64,000 bases of DNA, from positions 3,243,001 to 3,307,000 of the forward strand of contig NZ_CP110973.1 in the NCBI RefSeq assembly GCF_026248825.1, read 5' to 3'. The notes beneath the pieces were generated by a model. The model was not told the DNA's origin, did no database searches, and was given only the letters and a program-made list of their open reading frames with translations. The position numbers and the translations under genes are program-made. This document shows, one piece after another, positions 45,267-53,677 of the stretch (position 1 is its first letter; each line of letters starts with the position of its first letter). Origin of the DNA: Larkinella insperata (GTDB lineage: Bacteria; Bacteroidota; Bacteroidia; Cytophagales; Spirosomataceae).

Positions 45267-46142
45267 ATGAGCACTGAAAACATGGAAAAAGAAGGAGTTA
45301 TTGACATCGACGGTTTTAAGCTGGGCTATAAAGTGGAAGGTGAAGGCATGCCGGCGCTGGTCATTGGCAGTACGGTTTACTACCCCCGGACGTTTGCGGG
45401 TGATCTCCGGCAGTCGTTGCAGCTGATCTTTATCGACCACCGGGGTTTTGTAGCCCCGCCCCCCGGCGATTGGAAGGATGAAGATTTCGAACTGGCGGTC
45501 CTGCTAAACGACATCGAAACCATCCGGAAGGCGTTGGGTCTGGAGCGGTTTGTGGTCGTTGGTCATTCCGGGCACGCCTTTCTGGCCCTCGAATACGCCA
45601 AAAACTATCCGCAATACGTTGCGCAGGTTGTTATGATCGGGGCCAGCCCGGACTACAGCGCGGCCACTACGCAGGCCCGCTGGACGTTTTTTGAACAGGA
45701 TACCACCCCGGAACGCAAAGCGGCTTTCGAAGCCAGCATGGCCCAACTGCCGGAACGACTTGCCGCCGACCCCAACCGGCGGTTTGTGCACCTGTGCCTC
45801 AGCGCGGGGCCGGCCAGTTGGTACGATTACCGGTATGACGCCATGGCTTTGTGGGAGGGGGTGTACACCAATAGGCAGGTCTTCGACTATGTCTGGGGCG
45901 TGGTTTTTCGCGACATCGACATTACCGCCGGATTGGAGACGCTGGATGTTCCGGTGTTTCTGGCGCTGGGGCGTTATGACTACCTGACGGGGCTGCCGTT
46001 TCTGTGGGATGCGGTGCGGCACCAGTTCAAAAACCTGACCATCCGAATTTTTGAAAAAAGCGCCCACACGCCCCAACTCGAAGAACCCGACCGGTTCAAT
46101 CAGGAACTTGTACGTTGGCTGCATACCGGACGGGCGGACTAA
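45267..46142 (+). CDS. alpha/beta hydrolase
   Basis: This 291-residue soluble hydrolase has the canonical fold. The nucleophile elbow GHSGH carries Ser101, the acid is Asp238 in LGRYDYL, and the His is His267 in SAHTPQLEEP. The oxyanion region follows strand 3 (IFIDHRG). The cap segment (about 135-215) with WYDYRYDA resembles proline iminopeptidase-like members, but the substrate cannot be named. There is no signal peptide. Two Met codons (45267, 45282) could start it. It lies 128 bp after the interrupted small gene and converges with the haloperoxidase-like gene 19 bp downstream. Confidence 0.88.
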   Translation: MSTENMEKEGVIDIDGFKLGYKVEGEGMPALVIGSTVYYPRTFAGDLRQSLQLIFIDHRGFVAPPPGDWKDEDFELAVLLNDIETIRKALGLERFVVVGHSGHAFLALEYAKNYPQYVAQVVMIGASPDYSAATTQARWTFFEQDTTPERKAAFEASMAQLPERLAADPNRRFVHLCLSAGPASWYDYRYDAMALWEGVYTNRQVFDYVWGVVFRDIDITAGLETLDVPVFLALGRYDYLTGLPFLWDAVRHQFKNLTIRIFEKSAHTPQLEEPDRFNQELVRWLHTGRAD

Positions 46143-46161
46143 TCTGGTTCCAAAGACCGCT

Positions 46162-47460
46162 TTACGGGAATTTCTTCACCACCCAGTTGCCCACGTTCAG
46201 GCCCTGCTCGCGCCCCTGCTCGATGGCGTCCATGAAATGAATCCCGCCGTAAAACCGCGAAAGTCCTGCTTCAACAGCGGCTTCCCGGAACGATTTGAAC
46301 GAGCGTGCTTTCAGGCCGTAGCGTTCCTCGACGGTATCGGTATACCCAAAATTGTCGCCGAAAAAATGGGTCAGAATCACCTCCGATGCCGATGAAATGG
46401 TGGAGTGGCCGCTCAGGTATTCCGGGAACGGGGGCGTTTGCAGAAACGGCTTCCAGGCGGGGTCCATAAGCTGACGGATGGCGGTTTCGGGCCGGACGCG
46501 GTCGCTGCGGTATTTTTCGTCCCAGCAAGCCAGAAAGCCGTCCATCAGGCCGATGGCAACCGCCGTGTGAATTTTCAGCGACTCCGCAAAGCTTTTTTTT
46601 GCCTTGGCACAGGCAATGCCGGTAATGCCCATCCAGTGAGCGCCGGGGGAAATTTTCTTCAGACCCACCAGCATGTGGCCGTTGTTTTCGAGCGCAAACG
46701 GGTTGCAGTCCCAGAAAGCGGCAATCAGGCGGTGTTCGTCGCTGATCGTGCTGGCGCTTTCCCGCTGATTTTGCTGGAGCAGCCGGTAAAAAGCCGACGA
46801 CTTGTCTTTGGAAAAAGCCACCGGCGGCACGGGTTTAAACTGGGCCGCCGAATCCAGCATAAAGGGCCGGACGGTATTGAAATACGGTTCGACGGGCGCG
46901 AAATAACCCGGCGGGGTGGGGTACCAGGTTCCTTCTTTGCCGGAAGGAGTATAGCGCGGGTAATTGCTGATTTTGTTATACCGGTCGGCTTTGGCGTATT
47001 TCAGAATTTGCTGGCTAACCTGCTGAGCGTACGCTACGGAACCCTCAATGGCGTCGTCGGAAAAACCCGCCGTCCGGCACGAATCCACCAGTTGCTTTTC
47101 CAGGGTTTCCAGCCGTTTGCCCGACGGTTGCATTTTCTGGGCGGTTTTGAGCATGGCCAGGACGGCGCTCAGGTCCGGGGAGTACTCGTCAACATCGCCG
47201 GGCTTTTCAATAACCGGGTACTCGTTCAGCACACCGTGCATACTCCGGTAGCCCTTGTCGTTCTGCGACACCACTTCGTAGCCCGCCAGGCAGGCGTAGG
47301 TGAAAAACCGGGCGGCCAGGGGCGGGTTGGTCACGTCGTGAATCATCACCTCGGTCATTTCATCCACGACTTTGGTTATCTCCCGACTGCTGAGTTCCGG
47401 CGTTTTTTCCGACCGGCACCCTATGAAGATGAAAAGGAAAAAGAAGGTAAACTTTCGCAT
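46162..47460 (-). CDS. vanadium-dependent haloperoxidase/PAP2-like lipoprotein
   Basis: The 432-residue protein has a very hydrophobic signal peptide and lipobox FIGC with Cys15, so it should be membrane-anchored on the outside. The C-terminal third holds the vanadate/phosphate pocket of the haloperoxidase/PAP2 superfamily: Lys316 and Arg323 in KYRSDRVRP, the SGH triad part at 350-352, and Arg402 with His408 in SRFYGGIHF. Whether it halogenates or acts as an acid phosphatase cannot be judged; bacterial lipoproteins of this group are mostly uncharacterised. It is transcribed in the same direction as the large ASPIC lipoprotein but separated from it by a strong palindrome. Confidence 0.85.
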   Translation of the reverse strand: MRKFTFFFLFIFIGCRSEKTPELSSREITKVVDEMTEVMIHDVTNPPLAARFFTYACLAGYEVVSQNDKGYRSMHGVLNEYPVIEKPGDVDEYSPDLSAVLAMLKTAQKMQPSGKRLETLEKQLVDSCRTAGFSDDAIEGSVAYAQQVSQQILKYAKADRYNKISNYPRYTPSGKEGTWYPTPPGYFAPVEPYFNTVRPFMLDSAAQFKPVPPVAFSKDKSSAFYRLLQQNQRESASTISDEHRLIAAFWDCNPFALENNGHMLVGLKKISPGAHWMGITGIACAKAKKSFAESLKIHTAVAIGLMDGFLACWDEKYRSDRVRPETAIRQLMDPAWKPFLQTPPFPEYLSGHSTISSASEVILTHFFGDNFGYTDTVEERYGLKARSFKSFREAAVEAGLSRFYGGIHFMDAIEQGREQGLNVGNWVVKKFP

Positions 47461-47475
47461 AATCCCTTAAAATGC

Positions 47476-47540
47476 TATTTCGCGGAGTTGAGCGGAGCCT
47501 TTGCTAAACTCTTTTTTGCTCCGCTCAACTCCGCGAAATA
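47476..47540. terminator. perfect 23-bp palindrome between haloperoxidase and ASPIC genes
   Basis: Arms 47476-47498 (starting TATTTCGCGGAG) and 47518-47540 (ending CTCCGCGAAATA) are perfect complements over 23 bases, with a 19-base loop containing a T6 run. It begins 6 bp after the end of the upstream (reverse-strand) ASPIC gene, so it is placed like its terminator. The absence of a T-run outside the stem on the reverse strand and the unusually long perfect arms suggest a palindromic repeat element. Related sequence occurs at 1430-1450 and 40933-40952. Confidence 0.65.
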
Positions 47541-47546
47541 AGTCTT

Positions 47547-50500
47547 TCAATATTGATACGCTTTTATGCCCAACTGGTTGATTCCGAACAAAACCGTATT
47601 GCCAAGCGGCAGAATACTCCGCACATCGCCTTTGAGCTGGAAGCCGGATTGCCGCTGCGGGACGTAGGAAAATTGCCCTTTGCCGTTGCCTTTCAGCAAA
47701 ATACCGTAGTTGGCGTCGGATTTGCCAAACCGCAGCCGCGCCCGGTTGATGTTACCGCTCACCAGCAGGTCCTTCTTCCCGTCGTGGTCGTAATCAAAAG
47801 CCGTCAGTGCGTAAACCGGCGAAACCTGCACTTCCATCGGCAACGGTTTCTCCTGGAGTTTACCCTGGGCGTTGCTCTCGAAATAAGCGGTTTTCAGGTA
47901 ATTGGCTTCCAGTCGGCTGGCGCCTTTGAGTTCTTCTTCCGTGAAAATATCCTTCATCGAAGCGTTGGCGTAGCTTTTGTAATCGGGGAAGCGCGTGCGC
48001 ATGATGCTGAGCTGGTCAAGCAGTTCGTCGCGGGAAACGTACGGATACGTTTTGCCCTGGATGTAAAAGCACAGAATCGGGTCGATGGAGCCGTTGTCGT
48101 CAAAGTCTTTGTAAAACAACTCGGCGGGTTCCTGATCACTCACTTTGCACTGGGTGTTCAGCCCCTGATTGCCAACGACAAAATCCGGTTTGCCATCGCC
48201 GTTCAGGTCGTCCACCAGCAGTTTGTTCCACCAGCCGCGGTATGGCTTCTCAAAATAGGTTGGGGACTGATCTTCCCATTTACCGTCGTTGTTTCCGAAA
48301 ACCGTCACCGGCATCCACTCGCCGACCACCACCAGGTCCGGCTTTTTGTCGCCGTTCAGGTCGGTCCAGGCGGCATCGGTTACCATCCCGATCCGTTGCA
48401 GTTGCGGGGCCAGATTGGCCGTCTGATCCTTGAAATTGCCCTTGCCGTCGTTGATCAGCAAAAAGCTCGGGGGCGTTTCGGGATAGCGCCCCGGAATGAC
48501 CCGGCCCCCCACAAACAAATCCGGTTTGCCGTCGCCGTTGGCATCGGCCACCCGAACGCAGCTTTTGCTGGTGCGCATCACGGGCAGAGCCGCCGGGTTT
48601 TTGGTGAACTTACCCGTGCCGTCGTTCAGGTAAAGCCGGTCCTGCAACTTTGCATCGTCGGGCAGGAAGTTGGCGTATCCACCGCTGCACACGTACAAAT
48701 CGGGTTTGCCATCGCCGTTGGCGTCGAAGAAAACCGCGTCGGCATCGTCGCTGGCTTTGTCGGCTTCGAGGGCGGGTTGCGGGTTCGGCCGAAATTGCTG
48801 GTTAGCCTGTTGCAGATAAAGCATTCCGGCCTGGCCGTTTTCCCCGCCCACAAATACATCTTCCAACCCGTCGCCGTTGACGTCGGCTTTCGCCAGGCAG
48901 GGGCCCACAAACGACTGCGGATTGACCAGCAGCGGCTGGCGTTTGAAATCATTGACGGTGTTTTTGACGGCCTGATACGCCACGGGCGACTGGATTTCCG
49001 TAAATACTTGCCGGGGGGCGGGTTGCGGGCGGTCCGAAGCCTGGGCATCTTTTTCCGAAAGCGTCAGCCGTTGGTTGGCTTTTACCCCCGTCAGCAATTG
49101 CTGTTGACCACTTGGCCAGACGATCCGCAGCGAGTCGATGGTCGGGTTTTTACCCAGGCCAAAATGCAGTACCGGCGACACGCTTGACTGGTAGCCCCGC
49201 GACGGCATTTGCTCCAGAAACTGTTTTTGCCCTTTCTGGTAGAGTGTTACTTTGGCACCAATCCCGAACCGGTTGACGCCTTTGCCGTCCAGCTTTAGGT
49301 CAAGGAAATTGTTTTTGAGTTGCTGGTTGGCCTCATTCTTGTAAATGAACGCTGGTTTGTTGAGGTTGCTAACCACCAGATCCAGGTCGCCGTCGTTGTC
49401 CAGATCGGCGTAGGCGGCCCCATTGCTGTTCGACGGCAGGTTCATGCCCCAGGCTTTGCTGACGTCCGAAAACGTCAGGTTTCCGTTGTTTCTGAAGATG
49501 TAATTGCTGACGTCCGACGACGGAATCTGGTACACCAGTTCGAGGATGTTCTGCCGCCGGACGTTGCTCTGGTTGTTCTGCAGGTAATCGTTCATGTACT
49601 TCATGAAGTCCATGTTGGTAAAATCCCGCACGAAGCCGTTGGTTACAAACAGGTCTTTCCAGCCATCGTTGTCGTAATCGGCTAACAGCGGAGCCCAGCT
49701 CCAGTCGGTATTGGACAGCCCGGCCAGTTGCCCGATCTCGCTGAACGTGCCGTCGCCGTTGTTGACCTGCAGCATGTTCCGCATGTACTGGTAGTGAAAA
49801 CCGGTGCGGAGGTTGAGGTCAAATTTCTCGTAGTTGTCGGGGGCAAAGAGCAGTTTCTGCCGGCGGTTGTCTTCGGGCAGCATGTCCAGCACAAACACAT
49901 CCGACAGGCCATCGTTGTTGATGTCGGCCACGTCGTTGCCCATTGAGAAGTGGGAGAAGTGGCCGAGGCTGGTTTGAATTTTATCCGAGAAATACGGCCC
50001 GCCTTTCCGGCCGTTGTTGATGTATAAATAATCCGGAATGGTGTAATCGTTGGAAACGTAGAGGTCCGGCCAGCCGTCGCTGTTAACGTCCGCAATACCG
50101 GCCCCCAAGCCGTATGAGAGCGAGGTGTTTCGCAGGCCGGCTTGGCGGGTGATGTCCTGAAAATACGGTTTTCCGGCTTTTAAATTGTTCCGGAAAAGCC
50201 GGATACCGGTTTCCAGACCCGGTTTTTTGAGCAGATCGGCCGTGCTGGCTTCGTCGAGAACGGGGAGTGATTTGGGGTTATGATTCAGCAGAAACAAATC
50301 CAGGTCGCCGTCTTTGTCGAAGTCGAAAAAGAAGCCCTGCGTGCCGTTGACGGGGTGGTTCAGGCCGTATTCCGCCGTTTTCTCGGTGAACCGGGGAATC
50401 CCACCCGCTTGGGCGCCCTCGTTGATAAACAACTGGTTAACCCGTTTTTCGGGTGACAGATTGCCCGAGTAGCAGACGTAAAGATCCAGTAAACCATCGC

Positions 50501-50909
50501 CGTTCACATCGGCCATCGTTACGCCGGTTTTCCACGGTCCCTCGCGTCCGGCCACACCCGCCGAGTCGGTAATGTCTTGAAATTTCAGGTTGCCCCGGTT
50601 GAGGTACAGCTTGTTCGGCACCATGTTTCCGGTAAAATACAAGTCGTCCAGGCCGTCGTTGTTGACATCCCCGACGGCCACGCCACCGCCGTTGTAGAAG
50701 TATTCGTACATCAGGACGTTGGTGTTCAGGCCCTCGGTCAGGTTGTTGGCAAAATCGACATGGGTTTCGTCCGACGACAGCAGCGTGAACAGGGGCGGGC
50801 CGGTGTTTTCCACGGCCGTTTGTTCTTCCCGGGAGGAAGAATCCCGGCAGCCGGTCAGAACAAACAGAAAAAAGAGGGGATAGAAGAGAGTGGCAAAGGG
50901 CAATTTCAT
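47547..50909 (-). CDS. large FG-GAP/VCBS and ASPIC/UnbV repeat lipoprotein
   Basis: The 1120-residue surface lipoprotein starts MKLPFATLF and has lipobox VLTGC with Cys21. A TTG four codons earlier is not preferred. The N-terminal half is a beta-propeller of FG-GAP repeats with calcium-binding D-x-[DN]-x-DG loops (DVNNDGLDDLY, DVNGDGLLDLY, DFDKDGDLDLF, DVNSDGWPDLY, DINNDGLSDVF, DYDNDGWKDLF). An ASPIC/UnbV domain follows at about 535-620 (GIGAKVTLYQKG, GLGKNPTIDSLRIVWPSG). A second set of repeats ends with DYDHDGKKDLLVSGN. Such proteins commonly follow SusCD pairs in Cytophagales and are thought to bind carbohydrate or protein at the surface. It is downstream of the second SusCD pair on the same strand. 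Confidence 0.9.
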   Translation of the reverse strand: MKLPFATLFYPLFFLFVLTGCRDSSSREEQTAVENTGPPLFTLLSSDETHVDFANNLTEGLNTNVLMYEYFYNGGGVAVGDVNNDGLDDLYFTGNMVPNKLYLNRGNLKFQDITDSAGVAGREGPWKTGVTMADVNGDGLLDLYVCYSGNLSPEKRVNQLFINEGAQAGGIPRFTEKTAEYGLNHPVNGTQGFFFDFDKDGDLDLFLLNHNPKSLPVLDEASTADLLKKPGLETGIRLFRNNLKAGKPYFQDITRQAGLRNTSLSYGLGAGIADVNSDGWPDLYVSNDYTIPDYLYINNGRKGGPYFSDKIQTSLGHFSHFSMGNDVADINNDGLSDVFVLDMLPEDNRRQKLLFAPDNYEKFDLNLRTGFHYQYMRNMLQVNNGDGTFSEIGQLAGLSNTDWSWAPLLADYDNDGWKDLFVTNGFVRDFTNMDFMKYMNDYLQNNQSNVRRQNILELVYQIPSSDVSNYIFRNNGNLTFSDVSKAWGMNLPSNSNGAAYADLDNDGDLDLVVSNLNKPAFIYKNEANQQLKNNFLDLKLDGKGVNRFGIGAKVTLYQKGQKQFLEQMPSRGYQSSVSPVLHFGLGKNPTIDSLRIVWPSGQQQLLTGVKANQRLTLSEKDAQASDRPQPAPRQVFTEIQSPVAYQAVKNTVNDFKRQPLLVNPQSFVGPCLAKADVNGDGLEDVFVGGENGQAGMLYLQQANQQFRPNPQPALEADKASDDADAVFFDANGDGKPDLYVCSGGYANFLPDDAKLQDRLYLNDGTGKFTKNPAALPVMRTSKSCVRVADANGDGKPDLFVGGRVIPGRYPETPPSFLLINDGKGNFKDQTANLAPQLQRIGMVTDAAWTDLNGDKKPDLVVVGEWMPVTVFGNNDGKWEDQSPTYFEKPYRGWWNKLLVDDLNGDGKPDFVVGNQGLNTQCKVSDQEPAELFYKDFDDNGSIDPILCFYIQGKTYPYVSRDELLDQLSIMRTRFPDYKSYANASMKDIFTEEELKGASRLEANYLKTAYFESNAQGKLQEKPLPMEVQVSPVYALTAFDYDHDGKKDLLVSGNINRARLRFGKSDANYGILLKGNGKGQFSYVPQRQSGFQLKGDVRSILPLGNTVLFGINQLGIKAYQY

Positions 50910-51001
50910 ACAATGGTACAACGAGACGGTATTGAAACAATCAGTTTACAGTGGGCGGTAACATTCGGTTGAATGCCTTATAAACTGTAAATGTAAGAAG
51001 G

Positions 51002-51712
51002 CTAACTACTTAATTCACTGCAAAATTGCAGCAATTTTCTCAGATCTCTTTCCTTTTTGAAATCGATCGATTCCGTTTTTAGATACGCTTCGATGGCGGA
51101 TTTGTTTTTTGAGAATATTTTCAAAATGGTGCCCTTACTGAGTCGGTGGAAGCGATTGTTCTGATCGATCACCAGGTAAACGACATCCTTCTCCAGCAGC
51201 AGGTCGCCTTCCTGCCCAAGCCGGGCCAACTGACCGGTGCTCCCGACAAAAGACTTGTATTGGGTGATCGACGAGGTTCCGGACGATTGGTTGTATGCGC
51301 CATTCTTCTCGGCCCGGACGGTTTTGAAAATGGGTTTCATGGCCAGTTTAACGGGCAGGTACTCGGCGGTAACTTCCATAAAGCCGTATTTCTGATCATA
51401 AAGAAACGCCACTTCCGCGACCTGAACCGACCGGATCGTGGTTTCGTTGGCCAGGGCCAGCGTATCACCCCTGGGGTCGATGAACTGCATTTCCCCGATC
51501 AGGATGTTGTAGTTGAACCGCCCGGTTGCTGTCAATCCGTTGAGGTACGTTAGGGTACCGGTTCGGAAATCCGGGTACCGATACCGTTCCGGAAACGGTA
51601 CGGATCGCTGCCAGTTGGGTCCACCTTTTACCCGGATCGTGGGCAAAGTTTGCGCCCACAGACGTACCGGATTGAAAAATCCCATTGCTACAATCAACAG
51701 AATCGTTTTCAT
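51002..51712 (-). CDS. secreted protein of unknown function (236 aa)
   Basis: I do not recognise a family. A signal peptide is clear (MKTILLIVAMGFFNPVRLWA, cleavage near residue 20). The mature part has a beta-rich region with FRTGTLTYLNGLTATGRFNYN and GEMQFIDPRGDTLAL, which reads as extracellular or periplasmic. The C-terminal 60 residues are Lys-rich and helical (SKNKSAIEAYLKTESIDFKK). It lies between the SusD gene and the ASPIC lipoprotein on the same strand, so it is probably part of the same exported nutrient-handling set. It is separated from SusD by a terminator. Confidence 0.7.
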   Translation of the reverse strand: MKTILLIVAMGFFNPVRLWAQTLPTIRVKGGPNWQRSVPFPERYRYPDFRTGTLTYLNGLTATGRFNYNILIGEMQFIDPRGDTLALANETTIRSVQVAEVAFLYDQKYGFMEVTAEYLPVKLAMKPIFKTVRAEKNGAYNQSSGTSSITQYKSFVGSTGQLARLGQEGDLLLEKDVVYLVIDQNNRFHRLSKGTILKIFSKNKSAIEAYLKTESIDFKKERDLRKLLQFCSELSS

Positions 51713-51734
51713 GGTTTTGCGGTTCGGGTGCTTT

Positions 51735-51771
51735 CAAAAAATCTGTGCCAGCCCAAAATGAGCTGGCACAG
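51735..51771 (-). terminator. intrinsic terminator downstream of the second SusD gene
   Basis: Read on the reverse strand, a perfect 10-bp stem (CTGTGCCAGC with GCTGGCACAG, plus-strand arms 51743-51752 and 51762-51771) is followed by ATTTTTTG. The hairpin sits 29 bp beyond the SusD stop. This is a textbook rho-independent terminator for the SusCD transcript. Confidence 0.8.
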
Positions 51772-51800
51772 GTCTATTGCGCGAATGGATGCACCGGTTC

Positions 51801-53663
51801 TTAGTAGCCCGGATTTTGCACCAGTTTGTTGTTCCGGTTCATTTCATCGCGGTGGATCGGCAGATAATACTGCTTATCGGCCCAGTTCCGGTTTTCCTTC
51901 CCGGGGTCAATCTCGGTTACTTTGTACGAGTAGTCGTAGCTCGTCGGGTCGTACTTATACAGTGTGACCGTTTTACCCGGCTTAAGCATTCCCGTGATCG
52001 TGATCCCGTTAGCTTTCCGGCCGAGTGTAGTCGGAGCGATCATCCAGCGACGGGCGTCGTGATAGCGGTGTTCTTCGAAGACCAGTTCAATCCGGCGCTC
52101 ATTCCGATACCGCTCGCGCAGGGCTGCGCCTGATTCGGTGATGGCGGGCATACCGGCCCGGAAACGAATGCGGTTCAGCCAGAGTCTCGCTTCGGCATCC
52201 TGCCCCAGTTCGATACACGCTTCGGCGTAGTTCAAAGCGGCCTCCGTATAGCGGAAGAAAGGCCAGGGAATCTGCTGATACGTGTTCTGATCAACAATGG
52301 CCGGGTTCGGATCGATGAATTTGCGCATGTAATAACCCGTGTAGCTACCATTCCAGTCTTCCACCGAACTCTTCCGCGTATCCAGACCGGGAATCATTGC
52401 TTTGGCGCCGGATGCGTTTACAACTTCGTACGTTCCCGTTTGGATCTGGTTAACCGGATCTTTGGCAGCAACGTCGGCGGTCCGGGGTTTCCAGGTAGCG
52501 CCGTCGTACATGATGCTGGCGTAGAAACGGGGATCACGATTAGCGTAAGGCGTAGTGGCCTTGGCTGGATCACTCCAGCTAAACTTACTGCCATCCATCA
52601 TTTCGTAGTCGTCGACCAGTAAGGAAATCGGCGTATTACCCGCCCAGTTGTGGTAGCCGTTCGGGCCGTTGTACAAGCCCTGTTGACCACCTGCTTCCTG
52701 CTTCTCGTTGATAAAGGAACGGGAGAAGAGTACATCCCGATCGCCACCGTTGCGCGACAGCGCAATGTTCATGTAGTTGGCCGTACCTTCTTCTTTGGTG
52801 GCCGGGGCCGTCATGTTGAACATAAAACCGTAGCTCGTCTGATCCAGGACGGCTTTGGAGGCAGCCTGGGCTTTCAGCCAGCGTTCGTTGCGGGTGCCGG
52901 TGGTGTAGCCGAGCAGCTCCGGTTTGGCGTAGGCCGCGTGCGTCGACGATTTGGCTTTGGCCGTCGGAACGTCGTACAGATCGCTGGCGGCATACGTCAG
53001 GATGCGAGCTTTCAGCGCCAGAGCCGCCACTTCGTTGGCCCGACCTTTCGCCATCGACATTCCTTTCAGCAGGGCCGCAGCATCTTCGCAATCTTTCACG
53101 ATAAAGTTGATACACTCCTCCATGGTGTTCCGGGTAACCGTGTAATCGGCTTCACCCAGTTCATAAGGACGATCAACAATGGGAACTCCGCCGTAATATC
53201 GTACCAACTGGTGGTAGTAGTAGGCGCGCAGAAACTTAGCTTCTCCGGTTAGCCGCTCTACAATTTTGCCGGTATTGGCAAATTTGGGCTGAGCCAGGTT
53301 GGCCAGTGCGAGGTTGGCCGCCCGGATGCGCAGATACATCTGGTTCCACTCAATCGTTTCATTCACCCAGCCCGGATCAGCCGGGTTAGAACGGCCTTCG
53401 GTGATGGTGGTAATGTTCCGACCGGGGTGGGTAAAGATGGTTTCGTCGGTCAGCGAAGCCAGTTGCTGTTCGTTGAAACCGCCCTGTCCTAAGCCCGCAT
53501 AGATTCCGGTTACAAAGGCTTCGGATAAAGCCGCGTCCGACCAGACAGCCTCTCCGGATACCTGATCCAGCGGCTGGGTGTTCACAAAATCGTCGTTACA
53601 ACCCGTTACGGAAAAAGCTGCAATACCGACGGCTAATGTTATGGTTTTAAATTTTCGTAGCAT
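51801..53663 (-). CDS. SusD/RagB-family surface lipoprotein
   Basis: The 620-residue partner of the SusC transporter immediately upstream (14-bp gap). The signal peptide ends in lipobox SVTGC with Cys22, and acidic NDDFVNT follows, the surface-export pattern. Family landmarks are TQPLDQVSGEAVWSD near the N-terminus, LRAYYYHQLVRYYGGVPIVD, LNYAEACIELGQ, LNRIRFRAGMP and RRIELVFEEHRYHDARRW in the C-terminal RagB/SusD domain. It is longer than the first SusD (525) and belongs to the classic RagB/SusD branch, so the two systems probably take different substrates, often complex glycans for this branch. Confidence 0.95.
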   Translation of the reverse strand: MLRKFKTITLAVGIAAFSVTGCNDDFVNTQPLDQVSGEAVWSDAALSEAFVTGIYAGLGQGGFNEQQLASLTDETIFTHPGRNITTITEGRSNPADPGWVNETIEWNQMYLRIRAANLALANLAQPKFANTGKIVERLTGEAKFLRAYYYHQLVRYYGGVPIVDRPYELGEADYTVTRNTMEECINFIVKDCEDAAALLKGMSMAKGRANEVAALALKARILTYAASDLYDVPTAKAKSSTHAAYAKPELLGYTTGTRNERWLKAQAASKAVLDQTSYGFMFNMTAPATKEEGTANYMNIALSRNGGDRDVLFSRSFINEKQEAGGQQGLYNGPNGYHNWAGNTPISLLVDDYEMMDGSKFSWSDPAKATTPYANRDPRFYASIMYDGATWKPRTADVAAKDPVNQIQTGTYEVVNASGAKAMIPGLDTRKSSVEDWNGSYTGYYMRKFIDPNPAIVDQNTYQQIPWPFFRYTEAALNYAEACIELGQDAEARLWLNRIRFRAGMPAITESGAALRERYRNERRIELVFEEHRYHDARRWMIAPTTLGRKANGITITGMLKPGKTVTLYKYDPTSYDYSYKVTEIDPGKENRNWADKQYYLPIHRDEMNRNNKLVQNPGY

Positions 53664-53677
53664 GTTGAATTAAAAAA

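Noticed and set aside
47553..49187. Long plus-strand frame of 544 codons antisense to the ASPIC lipoprotein gene
   Set aside because: It is the mirror of a repeat-rich, GC-rich gene whose reverse-strand product has clear FG-GAP and ASPIC motifs; the antisense translation shows no recognisable domain.
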